Origin: Sphingomonadales bacterium
Lineage (GTDB): Bacteria; Pseudomonadota; Alphaproteobacteria; Sphingomonadales; Sphingomonadaceae
Assembly (NCBI GenBank): GCA_004292705.1
Contig: RDXA01000173.1
Coordinates: 1 to 5,318 of the forward strand
DNA: 5,318 bases
Direction: 5' to 3'
Positions within the stretch are counted from its first letter, which is position 1; every line of letters begins with the position of its first letter. The position numbers and the translations under genes are program-made. Shown one piece after another: positions 5,312 to 5,318 of this stretch. Under the pieces are notes generated by a model, which ran no database searches, was not told the origin of the DNA, and saw nothing but the letters and a program-made list of their open reading frames with translations.

Positions 5312-5318
5312 ATGGCTG
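5312..5318 (+). CDS. Possible start of mraZ (cut by window edge)
   Basis: Only ATG-GCT-G is inside the window, enough for Met-Ala and one base. The call depends wholly on the preceding phased repeat and AT-rich leader. GGGA at 5299-5302 lies 9 bases upstream and could be a weak ribosome binding site. MraZ is the usual first gene of the division and cell-wall cluster and represses it. The coding content itself cannot be judged here, so no symbol is given. Confidence 0.3.

Noticed and set aside
1..5318. CRISPR array, tRNA, rRNA, insertion sequence or phage genes
   Set aside because: No spaced repeats of CRISPR type, no cloverleaf or rRNA-like sequence, and no transposase, integrase or phage-like protein was seen on either strand.

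Overview
The window is GC-rich, densely coded bacterial chromosome, most probably from an alphaproteobacterium of the Sphingomonadales (Erythrobacter/Novosphingobium-like). This rests on overall protein character, the style of the ferredoxin and cysteine synthase, a REP-like palindrome built on a GCGAAAGCTGGGA core, and a GldG-like lipoprotein placed just before what looks like the mraZ end of a division and cell-wall gene cluster. The assignment is inference, since no database search was possible.

Left part (1-1351). The plus-strand gene at the left edge is cut by the window and encodes a serine hydrolase of the class C beta-lactamase / penicillin-binding-protein-like family. All three active-site motifs are visible. 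A Gly/Pro-rich insert, built partly from a 12-bp tandem repeat, interrupts the fold. About 250 noncoding bases follow, holding a terminator-like hairpin and an 82-bp imperfect palindrome of REP type. They lie between this gene and a convergent minus-strand gene.

Middle (1352-2080). The minus-strand gene encodes an AlkA/HhH-GPD type DNA-3-methyladenine glycosylase for base-excision repair. Its most likely start is a GTG rather than the upstream TTG. A roughly 105-bp divergent promoter region separates it from the plus-strand genes and holds a 7-bp inverted repeat around a possible -10 hexamer.

Right part (2081-5070). Five tightly packed plus-strand genes look like one transcription unit: an adrenodoxin-type [2Fe-2S] ferredoxin, a DUF1905 protein, a cysteine synthase A-type PLP enzyme, a single-pass membrane protein with a Pro/Ala-rich tail, and a lipoprotein with a GldG/DUF4350-like domain. 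The last three are joined by a 4-nt and a 20-nt overlap, which suggests translational coupling. The first three touch sulfur and iron-sulfur metabolism; the last two look like an envelope pair.

Right edge (5071-5318). About 240 noncoding bases become AT-rich and contain five TCCC units spaced 9-11 bp apart, just before an ATG at 5312. This matches the kind of phased repeat recognised by MraZ, the repressor of the division/cell-wall (dcw) cluster, so the next gene is probably mraZ. That gene lies almost entirely outside the window. I see no clearly new defence or mobile system. The best candidates for a second look are the phased array, the coupled membrane protein/lipoprotein pair, and the repeat-built insert in the hydrolase.
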